DNA of 64,000 nt from JAJNBD01 sp964471475 (lineage in GTDB: Bacteria > Pseudomonadota > Gammaproteobacteria > CAISUE01): contig CAYYFQ010000005.1 in the NCBI GenBank assembly GCA_964471475.1, forward strand, positions 1-64,000, written 5' to 3'. The translations under genes were made by a program, and so were the position numbers. This document shows positions 15,450 through 23,604 of the stretch, piece by piece (position 1 is the stretch's first letter; each line of letters opens with the position of its first letter). The notes beneath the pieces are model-generated. The model was given only the letters and a program-made list of their open reading frames with translations, was not told where the DNA came from and did no database searches.

Positions 15450-16163
15450 CTAATACACTGGAGTTTTATCGAAACTAGGTCTATTCTTCATTGCTGTATA
15501 GTAGTTCAAAATTAAATCGCGTCGTTCAATATCATCATAAAAACTTAAACGAGAAATGCGGCATAAGAATACTGTTACAACAGCGTCAGCCATTGTGTAA
15601 TGATCTGAAAAAATAAAGCTGGACTTCGAAGACTCTAGCATAGATTCGATTTCGTTTAATCGATGTATTACAGCCTCTCTGGCACTATCCACCTCTTCTT
15701 TTGTAAATTGACCTAAAACAGCTTTCTGTAAAAATGCTCCGCGAGCTTTATTGGGATGCATTGCAGCCATAGCTAATATACGTTTGATTTCCTCAGGAGA
15801 TTTACTTTTTTTCATCCAAAGAGAAGAAAAGCTAAGCGTTCTGATGAAAGGGTCATGCAGTCTTTCATCAGACTTACTGAACCTATATATTTTTTCGGAG
15901 AGCTCGGAGCTGTGATGGTTATCTATGGCATATATCTCAGATACATATTTCATAATATCAGTACTGTTATAAATGATTTTTTTATCATCTACTAGAGTTG
16001 GTACAAGGCCATTAGGGTTGATCTTCAGGTAATCTTCCGTCAGGTGCTCTTGTTTAAGTAAATCAAAATGAACATCATTCCATTTGATACATTTCTCAAT
16101 AAAGTAGAGTCTTACTTTTTGAGAGTTATACGAAGCCATGTCGTGGTATAAGATCAGAGCCAT
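15450..16163 (-). CDS. Glutathione S-transferase family protein
   Basis: The 237-residue protein has an N-terminal thioredoxin-like domain (LILYHDMASYNSQKVRLYFIEK, with NPNGLVPTL and the conserved NSTDIMKY) and an all-helical C-terminal domain containing the YTMADAVVTVFLCR motif typical of GSTs. It would conjugate or reduce electrophiles with glutathione in the cytosol. Start ATG is followed by the usual beta strand. It faces the SDR gene with 87 bp between the stops. The upstream region contains only a transposase remnant. Confidence 0.85.
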   Translation of the reverse strand: MALILYHDMASYNSQKVRLYFIEKCIKWNDVHFDLLKQEHLTEDYLKINPNGLVPTLVDDKKIIYNSTDIMKYVSEIYAIDNHHSSELSEKIYRFSKSDERLHDPFIRTLSFSSLWMKKSKSPEEIKRILAMAAMHPNKARGAFLQKAVLGQFTKEEVDSAREAVIHRLNEIESMLESSKSSFIFSDHYTMADAVVTVFLCRISRLSFYDDIERRDLILNYYTAMKNRPSFDKTPVY

Positions 16164-16196
16164 TTTTTGTTACCTTTATTCACTAAATAATCTACA

Positions 16197-16358
16197 CTAC
16201 CAATCTTCAACAATCGCCGTTTCTTCATTTTCAATAAAATCCTTAAAAAATTCAGTGATTGAATAACTACCATAAAATTTTTCCTGAATAAAAAGCCTAT
16301 AGGCTCTTTGCTGAATCAATTTCATCTGACGATGAAACCCTTCGGTAATCCCATTATT
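16197..16358 (-). pseudogene. ISL3-family transposase, second C-terminal remnant
   Basis: A 53-codon minus-strand frame contains NNGITEGFHRQMKLIQQRAY, the conserved end of ISL3 transposases, followed by a diverged acidic tail (EDW stop). Beyond 16358 the frame is interrupted. It lies between the GST gene and a small exported protein gene. Confidence 0.65.
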
Positions 16359-16449
16359 TTAGAGCTCTACTCCTATAAAAAACAAGGGTCTTCAAGGAGA
16401 TCCAATTCCTCTGATATAATCAAGACGTATTTTTTAAAAGGATATTTTT

Positions 16450-16686
16450 ATGAAACATAACTTATGCTTGTTAGCGATAATACCAGCGTGTTTGATTAGC
16501 TTAAGCACATTAGTAGCTGCGGATCAATCTCCTCATTCCGATCGACTTTCTCATGTTACTATCCCAACGAATGATGGAAATAATGGAGATGACGGTGGGA
16601 ATAGTGGGGTATTTGTTGGTTCAGGTGGTAGAGGGAGCAACGGGTCTAGTGAAGTAGATCAAACTACGCAGAATCACACATCATAA
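16450..16686 (+). CDS. Small exported Gly/Asn/Ser-rich protein
   Basis: The 78-residue product has a signal peptide (MKHNLCLL then a hydrophobic stretch, VAA-type site near residue 24) and a mature part of about 54 residues rich in Gly, Asn, Asp and Ser (NDGNNGDDGGNSG, SGGRGSNGSS) without Cys. An AAGGAT ribosome binding site lies 9-10 bases before the ATG. It looks like a disordered secreted or periplasmic peptide. I do not recognise a family, and it could also be the truncated front of a longer protein. Confidence 0.55.
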   Translation: MKHNLCLLAIIPACLISLSTLVAADQSPHSDRLSHVTIPTNDGNNGDDGGNSGVFVGSGGRGSNGSSEVDQTTQNHTS

Positions 16687-16786
16687 AACCAAGCACCTGC
16701 TTAACAAGAAACAAACAGTGCGAGTACCGTAACCCAGGGTTAGTAAAACAGAGCCCGTATTTTGAAGCCAAAATTGTTTATACTCA

Positions 16787-16882
16787 TTAATCTATTTGAA
16801 GGCTTTTGATTACAGGGAATAACTCGCCTACCTCCACCTTTAATGTCTTGGCAACCCGAATTAAATTTAATGCAGAAACATT
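16787..16882 (-). pseudogene. XRE-type HTH regulator, C-terminal remnant
   Basis: A minus-strand frame encodes SALNLIRVAKTLKVEVGELF followed by a short tail and stop. This is the last helix-turn-helix part of XRE/Cro-family repressors (usual pattern: L-x-x-L-x-x-I-A-x-A-L-x-V-x-x-x-x-L-F). The first half of the domain is missing, cut by the GGGGGCATTT repeat. Confidence 0.6.
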
Positions 16883-16886
16883 TCAA

Positions 16887-16960
16887 GGGGGCATTTCTCA
16901 CCCGCAATCAAATAGGCGTCAAATAAAAATGTCGTGAAGTGTCGCGCAAATGTTGCGAAA
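16887..16960. repeat. Diverged copy of the 10921-11012 repeat
   Basis: The order GGGGGCATTTC, AATCAAATAGGCGTC, AATAAAAATGTCG and GAAGTGTCGCG is the same as at 10921-11012, but with fewer and more degenerate TGTCGCG units. It is fused directly to the XRE remnant. Confidence 0.55.
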
Positions 16961-17001
16961 ATTATTTCTTCATCAATTACTAACGAGACGCTTTGCTAAT
17001 C

Positions 17002-18240
17002 TTAAACTTCAAACTTTTTTTCGGGCTTTTGACTCTTGAATAAATAAGCCGCTCGATAATCTTGTGCAATTTTCATAAGAATTTTTCTAGCTAAAACAAT
17101 TTTATTTTCTTTTGGAAATGAAATTGTATTATTTTTTGAAATGTAAATAACCTCGTTTTCATTCGCTGAAAAAGGGAAATGATTACTGTGAATTTGATTA
17201 GCAACAATGCCATCTAAATTTTTTCTGATTAATTTCTCTTGAGCATTTTCTACAAGGTTTTCGGTTTCTGCACAAAAACCAATTAAATAAGGCTTGTTTG
17301 GAGCAGAACTCACGATAGATAAAATATCAGGGTTTTTTTCAAGCGTTAATTGCAAAATAGACGTCTCTTTTTTAAGTTTTTTAGTGATCACTTCTTTAGC
17401 GCGATAATCTGCCACTGCAGCAGCAGAAATAAAAATATCGGCATGAGGAATATTCTGTAGAACCGCGTTAAGCATTTCTTCTGTGTTCGTCACATTCAGT
17501 CGATGGCAACCAACAGGCGTATTTAAAGCAACTGGCCCCGCAATTAACGTCGTTTCAGCCCCTTCTTCTTGAGCGGCTTGCGCTAATGCAAATCCCATTT
17601 TTCCTGAACTATAATTAGATAAATAACGCACAGGATCGATCGCTTCTTGAGTGGGGCCTGCCGTAATCAAGATGCATAGGCCAGATAATGATTTTTTTTG
17701 ATGGTTTGTGACATGTTCAACTATTTTTTCAGGAGATTGCATGCGCCCCATGCCAATATCTCCGCAAGCTTGGTTTCCAAATTCGGGGAAAATAATATGA
17801 TAGTTTTGTTTTTGTAACTTTAAAATATTTTCTTGAATGCTGGGTTTTTCCCACATTACTTTATTCATTGCAGGTACAATATAACAAGGAGCATTTGAAG
17901 CAAGACAAATCGTTGTTAATAAATTATCGGCAATGCCAGTCGCTAATTTGCTGAGCGTTGAAGCAGAGGCGGGCGCGATAATAATTTGATCGGCCCATCG
18001 CGCAAGCGTAATATGGCGCATCGCATCTTCTGATTCGAATAAGTTATCGTAGACAGGAGATCCACTTAGAGCAGCAAAGGTATTCGCATGAATAAATTGT
18101 TGCGCATGAGAAGTCATCACGACTTTTACTTGAAACTCTTGTTGTATTAACAAGCGAACTAACTCGCATGTTTTATACGCCGCTACCCCACCACATACGC
18201 CAACTAAAATGTTTTTAATCATAAGTTTCTTTTCATTCAT
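17002..18240 (-). CDS. coaBC: Phosphopantothenoylcysteine decarboxylase / phosphopantothenate-cysteine ligase
   Basis: The bifunctional enzyme joins cysteine to 4'-phosphopantothenate and decarboxylates the product, steps two and three of CoA synthesis. The N-terminal flavoprotein part shows NILVGVCGGVAAYK, the catalytic His region (EDAMRHITLARWADQ) and PAMNKVMW. The C-terminal ligase part shows ITAGPTQEAIDPVRYLSN-type sequence. I chose Met at 18240 because this ATG overlaps the upstream stop (ATGA); an in-frame ATG at 18222 is the alternative and one at 18258 is less likely. It ends the pan/coa operon. Confidence 0.93.
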   Translation of the reverse strand: MNEKKLMIKNILVGVCGGVAAYKTCELVRLLIQQEFQVKVVMTSHAQQFIHANTFAALSGSPVYDNLFESEDAMRHITLARWADQIIIAPASASTLSKLATGIADNLLTTICLASNAPCYIVPAMNKVMWEKPSIQENILKLQKQNYHIIFPEFGNQACGDIGMGRMQSPEKIVEHVTNHQKKSLSGLCILITAGPTQEAIDPVRYLSNYSSGKMGFALAQAAQEEGAETTLIAGPVALNTPVGCHRLNVTNTEEMLNAVLQNIPHADIFISAAAVADYRAKEVITKKLKKETSILQLTLEKNPDILSIVSSAPNKPYLIGFCAETENLVENAQEKLIRKNLDGIVANQIHSNHFPFSANENEVIYISKNNTISFPKENKIVLARKILMKIAQDYRAAYLFKSQKPEKKFEV

Positions 18241-18728
18241 AAAATAGTACAATGACAACGCTGAGATCTTAGATGATTTTGAAGGGTAATCCCTACATTA
18301 CTTTCATCTTCTGACACGAGTGAAACACGATCCTCAGAGGGTATTTGAGCAAAAAAAGATGAATCTGCTTTTGCAACTATTTTTTTAAGCCCAATAAGAC
18401 GTACTTCGTTTTGTCGGTATTCCACTTCATTTTGATTACATTTCTCCTGCTTATAAGCGGCTAATAAAAATCTTTGCAGCAAATTATCTAATGTAAAATT
18501 TGAAAATATGAGTCGTACTATGCTTATAGAAACCATGACTAGCCAAGGAATTATGTTTCCGAAATCTTCGTTATTTAACGTTGTATAAGTAATATAAGCT
18601 GCAGCGCAGGGAGCTGTTAAAGAGAGAGTAAAAGCAAGGATAGTTCCTCCTAAGCTTAGATATGGATAAGTTGCAGTCATTAATTGAGATTCCGCGCTTT
18701 TAGTAGAATGACATGATAAACAACTCAT
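18237..18728 (-). CDS. Membrane protein embedded in the CoA operon
   Basis: I do not recognise this 163-residue protein. It has two or three hydrophobic segments (about residues 22-50 and 58-76), a Cys-rich start (MSCLSCHS) and a C-terminal cytoplasmic-looking part ending CHCTIL. Both neighbours overlap it by four bases (ATGA at panD stop/start and again before coaBC), so it is translationally coupled within the pantothenate operon. Because of this placement a link to pantothenate or CoA handling is possible but unproven. The C-terminal CTIL could be read as a CaaX-like prenylation box, relevant only if it were a host-delivered protein. Confidence 0.65.
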   Translation of the reverse strand: MSCLSCHSTKSAESQLMTATYPYLSLGGTILAFTLSLTAPCAAAYITYTTLNNEDFGNIIPWLVMVSISIVRLIFSNFTLDNLLQRFLLAAYKQEKCNQNEVEYRQNEVRLIGLKKIVAKADSSFFAQIPSEDRVSLVSEDESNVGITLQNHLRSQRCHCTIL

Positions 18729-19054
18729 AAGTGCTGTAAATCGACCACAATAGGTTCCAGTGTTTCATCCGTGTTTATTTGCGCATACGAAATAATAAAA
18801 AGACTATCGCCAATTTCAGCTTTTCTTGTCGCAGCGCCATTTAATGCAAAGATTTTGGTGCCAGCTTTTCCTTTAATAACGTACGTTTCAAGTCGCTCTC
18901 CGTTATTAAGATTGACCACTTGAACTTTTTCATGTTCTCGTAAGCAGGCTTTTTTCATAATATCTTCATCAATGGTAATAGAGCCTACATAAAACAACTC
19001 TTTTTGTGTGACGGTAGCGTAAGCAATTTTAGATTTTAGAACAGTAATTAACAT
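18725..19054 (-). CDS. panD: Aspartate 1-decarboxylase
   Basis: PanD makes beta-alanine from aspartate using a pyruvoyl group formed by self-cleavage. The cleavage site Gly-Ser is visible in YVGSITID (about residues 22-29), and the LKSKIAYATVTQ start and LFIISYAQ strand are typical. At 109 residues it is shorter than the usual ~126 in the C-terminal tail. It overlaps panC by 7 bp at its start and the membrane-protein gene by 4 bp at its end. Confidence 0.93.
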   Translation of the reverse strand: MLITVLKSKIAYATVTQKELFYVGSITIDEDIMKKACLREHEKVQVVNLNNGERLETYVIKGKAGTKIFALNGAATRKAEIGDSLFIISYAQINTDETLEPIVVDLQHL

Positions 19055-19818
19055 GGAGTAATCTCCTCTTGGGAAATATTATCAATTAAACGAATGTCAT
19101 TGAGCCATACGGCAGCTAATCGGCGATGCCATTTTTCAGCAACATAGTCAACTTTGAAACCTGCTTCGATAAGACGTTGTGTGGCTTCGTTTGCGTGAGC
19201 AGCTTCTTTCAATATGTGGTTCAAACAAATCGATTTTTCTTTTTGATCTTTATTTAAACGAGAATTTCTTGAGCTCAACGCAAGTCCATTTTCTTCTCTT
19301 ACCGTTTTGCAGCCGATAATTTCGATATCCATAAATAAAGCAGCAATCATTTTTTGAATTAACAAAAGTTGTTGATAATCTTTCTCACCAAAATAAGCCC
19401 GATGAGGATCCACAAGATTTAGTAACTTCATCACAATAGTTAACATGCCGGTAAAATGCCCAGGGCGATATTCGCCCTCAAGTGTTTGGCTGAGTTCTGT
19501 TTCCATCACACGAACTTGATAATGATCAGGATAAAGTGCATCTTCAGTTGGGATGAAAAGATAATCTATTCGCAAGGTGTCTAATAATCGGCAATCAGCC
19601 TCAATAGTACGAGGGTAGGCAGTGTAATCCTGCGTTTGATTGAATTGCATAGGATTGACAAAAATGCTGACAACTGTGATGGTATTTTCGTTTTTAGCGC
19701 GCTTACATAAGCTCAGATGTCCCTCATGTAAATGCCCCATGGTGGGAATAAAACCTATCTGTCCTTGAAGTGAGCGGCGAATCGACCTCCATTCTTCTAT
19801 TTTAGTAACTATTTTCAT
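19048..19818 (-). CDS. panC: Pantothenate synthetase
   Basis: PanC condenses pantoate and beta-alanine with ATP to pantothenate. Visible motifs: PTMGHLHEGHLSL (HIGH-like ATP site), FVNPMQF, GEKDYQQLLLIQKM and SSRN. A longer frame reaches 19890, but ATG at 19818 (MKIVTKIEEW) gives the normal N-terminus and overlaps panB by only 17 bp. It lies between panB and panD in the coupled operon. Confidence 0.94.
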   Translation of the reverse strand: MKIVTKIEEWRSIRRSLQGQIGFIPTMGHLHEGHLSLCKRAKNENTITVVSIFVNPMQFNQTQDYTAYPRTIEADCRLLDTLRIDYLFIPTEDALYPDHYQVRVMETELSQTLEGEYRPGHFTGMLTIVMKLLNLVDPHRAYFGEKDYQQLLLIQKMIAALFMDIEIIGCKTVREENGLALSSRNSRLNKDQKEKSICLNHILKEAAHANEATQRLIEAGFKVDYVAEKWHRRLAAVWLNDIRLIDNISQEEITPC

Positions 19819-20587
19819 GACCTGGAAATGTTCCTGTTTTAACAGATTTTGTAAAAAGCGTAATACTTTTTTTGAAACCACGTTGACCATTCATAAAAGC
19901 CTTCACAAATTTAGGTTTAATATCCATGTTCAAACCTAAAACATCTTGCCACACCAGTACTTGTCCGTCGGTATGAGGCCCTGCGCCAATGCCAATCGTG
20001 GGGATATGTAATGCCTGAGTGATTTCTTTAGCAAGCAACGTCGGGACACATTCTAAAACCAAAGCAAAACAACCCGCTTCTTGTAAACTGAAGGCGTTTT
20101 TTTTTAAGCGGTCGGCAATATCTTGCGTTTTTCCTTGGACTTTATAGCCTCCTAAAGTGTAAATCGATTGAGGCGTTAATCCTAAATGCCCCATCACGGG
20201 AATTCCTGATTCAATGAGATGTTGAATGAGAGCAAGATTTCCCGTGGCATTTTCTAGCTTTACCGCACTGGCTCCCGCTTGCATTAAACAACCCGCGGCC
20301 TCTACGGATTGACTAAGTGATTTTCGGTAACTTAAAAAAGGCAAGTCGCCCACAATAAATTTGTTGGGCGCTCCTCGATAAACAGCTTTCGTAAAGAGTT
20401 GCATCATTTCAATGGTTGCTGGAAGTGTGTCTTTAAATCCTAACATAGTCATTGCGGCACTATCGCCCACTAAAATACAATCGATGTCCGTTTGCGCAAG
20501 AATTTTGGCGCTTGTGTAGTCATAACATGTCAGCATGGTAATTTTTTCTTGCGCTTGTTTCTTTTTCGCAAAATCAAAAATATTCAT
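19802..20587 (-). CDS. panB: 3-methyl-2-oxobutanoate hydroxymethyltransferase
   Basis: PanB transfers a hydroxymethyl group from methylene-tetrahydrofolate to ketoisovalerate, giving ketopantoate. The 261-residue protein shows MLTCYDYTSAKI, VGDSAAMTMLG with the metal-binding Asp, GGYKVQG and IGIGAGPHTDGQVLVWQD, all conserved in PanB. It starts with an ATGA overlap to panG, and its last codons overlap panC. Confidence 0.95.
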   Translation of the reverse strand: MNIFDFAKKKQAQEKITMLTCYDYTSAKILAQTDIDCILVGDSAAMTMLGFKDTLPATIEMMQLFTKAVYRGAPNKFIVGDLPFLSYRKSLSQSVEAAGCLMQAGASAVKLENATGNLALIQHLIESGIPVMGHLGLTPQSIYTLGGYKVQGKTQDIADRLKKNAFSLQEAGCFALVLECVPTLLAKEITQALHIPTIGIGAGPHTDGQVLVWQDVLGLNMDIKPKFVKAFMNGQRGFKKSITLFTKSVKTGTFPGHENSY

Positions 20588-21300
20588 GTTTTTGTCCCGT
20601 TAATTTTCTGATAACACTGGACAAAACTTTCGTAAACTGTGTGAAAGGGGTCATCTTCCAGAGCTTGTAAGTTGCGTTGAATGGTTCGTTTGTCGTCACG
20701 CATAAGCGGACCTGTCAAAGCATCTTCATAATGATTAACTAAATTATCTGTGATTTGTTTTAAATATGCATGTGAAAAATTGGCTGAGATATGCAAATCG
20801 CGTTCAAAATCACGCATTAATTTTTGCCAAAGCATGCAGCTGAAATTTCCACTGAGTACGCACAATGCGTGGTATTTTGGTTTATCAGCAGCTGAAATGC
20901 TAACATAAGGATTACTTAAACCAGGTAGTAATGTTTCAAAAGGTGGCGCATGATTTTCAAATATAAAAGGAATAGTTTGATAAGTGGCAAGGTCATATAA
21001 ATGCTGGTTAAATGTCGTGAGAGGATGTGCACCATATACAGACGCACTGATCAGACTTCCAGAAAAATGAATTTTTATAGCGTTACAGTTTTGCAAATGC
21101 TGGCTTGCAAATGTTTCAATAGCATCATCATGAATCAACAAAAGAATATGGCTTGCTTTTTGTTTTAAATGGTGAAGTTCTGAAAGAGGGTGCTTACGAT
21201 GCCACGCATGGAACGGTAGATTAAGCAACGTAAAATAATGGCAGAAATGGCGAGCGACGCGGCCATTGCCAATAATTAAATACTGCGGTACTTGTCTCAT
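20584..21300 (-). CDS. panG: Ketopantoate reductase of the PanG/DUF2520 type
   Basis: The 238-residue protein has an N-terminal Rossmann motif (YLIIGNGRVARHF) and a helical C-terminal part with conserved ALTGPLMRDD-type sequence. This resembles DUF2520-related proteins and PanG, the ketopantoate reductase first described in Francisella, which replaces PanE. It is the first gene of the panG-panB-panC-panD-orf-coaBC operon and is coupled to panB by an ATGA overlap. No PanE is present nearby. The functional name rests on context plus fold resemblance. Confidence 0.75.
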   Translation of the reverse strand: MRQVPQYLIIGNGRVARHFCHYFTLLNLPFHAWHRKHPLSELHHLKQKASHILLLIHDDAIETFASQHLQNCNAIKIHFSGSLISASVYGAHPLTTFNQHLYDLATYQTIPFIFENHAPPFETLLPGLSNPYVSISAADKPKYHALCVLSGNFSCMLWQKLMRDFERDLHISANFSHAYLKQITDNLVNHYEDALTGPLMRDDKRTIQRNLQALEDDPFHTVYESFVQCYQKINGTKT

Positions 21301-21579
21301 AGATCAAGTCCTTTATTTTACTCTAAATATAAAATAACAAATGTCTCTGCTCTGCAAGTCAGATCAGTGAGTACTTTATGACAGAGGTGGCTAAAAAGTC
21401 AAGCTGCTGCGTGTGTTCTACTAAATTAATGTAGAGATAAAAATATAAAGGTGATAATATCAACTCTATAGATTTAAGCTTACTTAAACCTTTTTGAATT
21501 TGATTTGAAGCTCAGGTTTAATTTGGAGCTTTTACTTTAAGTCACTTTTTATTTCATAAAAAAAATAGGAGTTACATAC

Positions 21580-22353
21580 ATGAAGCTTTGTCTTGATGTT
21601 GGCAATTCACATATTTATGGTGGTGTTTTTAAAGATCAAGAAATTATTTTATCTTTTCGTTATGATAGTCATTACCCTAGCACCTCTGATCAATTAGGTG
21701 TTTTTTTAAGGCAAGTACTGAGAGAAAATGCTTTGGATCATCAACAAATCACTAAAGTTGCTATTTGTTCAGTTGTCCCTACCATAGATTATTCTCTTCG
21801 ATCTGCTTGTATAAAATATTTCAAGATCGATCCATTTTTTCTTCGTGCGGGTGTTAAAACTGGATTAAAAATAAAATATCACAACCCCCATGAGGTGGGT
21901 GCTGATCGCATCAGCAACGCCATTGCTGCTGTTAACCAATTCCCTGAAAAAAACTTAGTTATTTTTGATTTTGGTACGGCAACCACCTGTTGTGTGATTA
22001 CTGCCAAAAAAGAATATTATGGGGGGGTGATTTTACCTGGCATGCGTTTATCGATGGAAGCTTTAGGAAATGGTGCCGCAAAATTATTTTCTGTTGAAAT
22101 TACTAAACCCTCTACGGCAATAGGTCAATCAACAAAAGAAAGTATTCAAGCGGGTATTTATTATGCGCAATTGGGCGCTGCAAAAGAAATACTTGCTCAA
22201 GTAAAACACCATTATTTTTCTCACGAATCTTTTTTTGTATTAGCCACAGGCGGATTTGCAGGATTGTTTAGCGAAGAAAACATTTTTTCAACTATCGTTC
22301 CTGAGTTAGTGTTATTTGGTTTGATACAAGCGCTGGAGTTAAATAGTGAATAA
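21580..22353 (+). CDS. coaX: Type III pantothenate kinase
   Basis: CoaX phosphorylates pantothenate, the first step of CoA synthesis, and unlike CoaA it is not feedback-inhibited by CoA. Phosphate-1 loop LCLDVGNSHI (D6), the GADRISNAIAA motif and DFGTATT are all visible in this 257-residue protein. A TAGGAG site precedes the ATG by about 8 bases. It is divergent from panG with 279 bp between the starts, so the two units may share a control region. Confidence 0.94.
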   Translation: MKLCLDVGNSHIYGGVFKDQEIILSFRYDSHYPSTSDQLGVFLRQVLRENALDHQQITKVAICSVVPTIDYSLRSACIKYFKIDPFFLRAGVKTGLKIKYHNPHEVGADRISNAIAAVNQFPEKNLVIFDFGTATTCCVITAKKEYYGGVILPGMRLSMEALGNGAAKLFSVEITKPSTAIGQSTKESIQAGIYYAQLGAAKEILAQVKHHYFSHESFFVLATGGFAGLFSEENIFSTIVPELVLFGLIQALELNSE

Positions 22354-22389
22354 TAATATTCTTATTGACGTTGTGAGGCAGTTTAACAA

Positions 22390-22527
22390 GAAGAGTTAGG
22401 AAAAAGTGTACGAAAACCAAATTTGCAACCTATTGATTTTTCAAATGAAAATAAACCAGCGAGAACTGCTGTAATTTTTATGTGCTCTAGCGTGCATGTT
22501 GTTACGGGCGCCATGATTGAAAATTAA
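22390..22527 (+). pseudogene. Possible SDR C-terminal remnant
   Basis: A short frame ends with TAVIFMCSSVHVVTGAMIEN before the stop. This resembles the C-terminal strand of classical SDR enzymes (A-x-x-F-L-x-S-x-x-x-x-x-V-T-G-A). Nothing upstream restores the rest of the gene. The similarity is short and the call is tentative. Confidence 0.35.
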
Positions 22528-22542
22528 TATAAATACAATTGG

Positions 22543-22977
22543 TTACTCAATTTCTTCTCGCTCCTTCAGCCAATCCATAATCATTTGCAAAGGCAAAGAA
22601 CAAAAGGGCTTGTCCTTATAGTTAAACCAACGCGCCTCTTCAATTTCAGAGGATGCTTGGATTTCACCTTCATAATCTGCGTAATAACATGTTAACTGCA
22701 GCTGGGTACCTTCAGGTTTCCCATGCGCTTGTGCTAAAAAAGTGTGTGCATAGGTGATCGTGCGAGGCAAAAGATTCACTGACAACTCTTCCTTCACTTC
22801 ACGCATTAAAGCCGCTTTATCGCCTTCATGCGCTTCTCTTTTACCTCCGGGAATATAAAAAATTGTCTGGCTTTTAGAACGAGCACATAATAATTTTTTA
22901 TCTTGAATACAAAGCCACGCCAGCTTATCAATGAAAGAGTTTTTTAATGTCACTAATGTAATTTGCTTTGGTCGCAT
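22543..22977 (-). CDS. NUDIX hydrolase
   Basis: The 144-residue protein holds a NUDIX box at about residues 44-66, GGKREAHEGDKAALMREVKEEL (quoted in two parts: GGKREAHEGDKAAL and MREVKEEL), with the metal-binding REVKEE; the final Gly of the consensus is Ser. Such enzymes hydrolyse nucleoside diphosphates linked to another moiety. The substrate is unknown. It converges on coaX and has about 400 bp of repeat-containing DNA upstream. Confidence 0.88.
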   Translation of the reverse strand: MRPKQITLVTLKNSFIDKLAWLCIQDKKLLCARSKSQTIFYIPGGKREAHEGDKAALMREVKEELSVNLLPRTITYAHTFLAQAHGKPEGTQLQLTCYYADYEGEIQASSEIEEARWFNYKDKPFCSLPLQMIMDWLKEREEIE

Positions 22978-23026
22978 ATGTTTTTACCATTTACCTTTGA
23001 AAAACTCGTACAATCACTAGTACATC

Positions 23027-23066
23027 CAGGGCAAGCGCATAAAAAACTTAATATGCGCTTGCCCTG
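23027..23066. repeat. Palindrome with 15-bp arms
   Basis: CAGGGCAAGCGCATA (23027-23041) and its exact complement (23052-23066) surround a 10-base loop. One arm with flanking bases recurs at 50117-50133 after mlaF. It is part of the 417-bp gene-free gap between the NUDIX and small-protein genes. Confidence 0.7.
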
Positions 23067-23145
23067 CTAGTACATCACGTCATTTATTTTGTCTGGTGAG
23101 ATCAGGGACTCTTTTAGAGCCCGCCTCACCCGGCGCTTCGCGCCA

Positions 23146-23172
23146 CCCTCTCCCAGTCACGCTGGGAGAGGG
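23146..23172. repeat. Hairpin with 11-bp arms
   Basis: CCCTCTCCCAG and CTGGGAGAGGG flank a 5-base loop. A related CCTCTCCC hairpin lies at 35803-35833, suggesting a dispersed repeat. It sits in the same gap as the palindrome at 23027-23066. Confidence 0.65.
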
Positions 23173-23394
23173 ACAAAATGTGTGAATCGTTGTACTAGGG
23201 CATGTCCCTAAAGTATCTTTTGGCTGCAAAAGAAGCGAAATCGGTCAGTTTTAACGATCCTCCTCGTTAAATATGTCAAATATTCGTGCAAATTTGTTAT
23301 GATCGGAAGTGTGCATAACTTGCTAAGGCGTTTTCAAGACTCTCTCGAGCAGAGTCTTAAAAATTTTTCTTAATTTTATCACGGAGTCGACAAA

Positions 23395-23604
23395 ATGAGA
23401 TATTTATGGAAATTGAAAAAAGCTTTATTAGCGATTACATTATTAATAAGCACAATGATGTTTTCTGGACCATGCTGGGCTGCAAATCCAAAATCAGACA
23501 ATGTACAAGCCAGTGCAAATGCAAGGAAAGTCCTCTTGTCATTTTTGTGTTATCAGCAGTATTTTTTTATCATAAAACGAATATGTTATGACAATCCACT
23601 TTAA
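23395..23604 (+). CDS. Possible small exported peptide upstream of the MFS gene
   Basis: The 69-residue frame begins with a strong signal peptide (MRYLWKLKK, hydrophobic core, CWA cleavage site near residue 29). After about 15 polar residues it turns hydrophobic again (VLLSFLCYQQYFFIIK) and overlaps the MFS start by 17 bp. The second half may reflect a frameshift, so the peptide could be the truncated head of a secreted protein. I do not recognise it. Confidence 0.35.
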   Translation: MRYLWKLKKALLAITLLISTMMFSGPCWAANPKSDNVQASANARKVLLSFLCYQQYFFIIKRICYDNPL

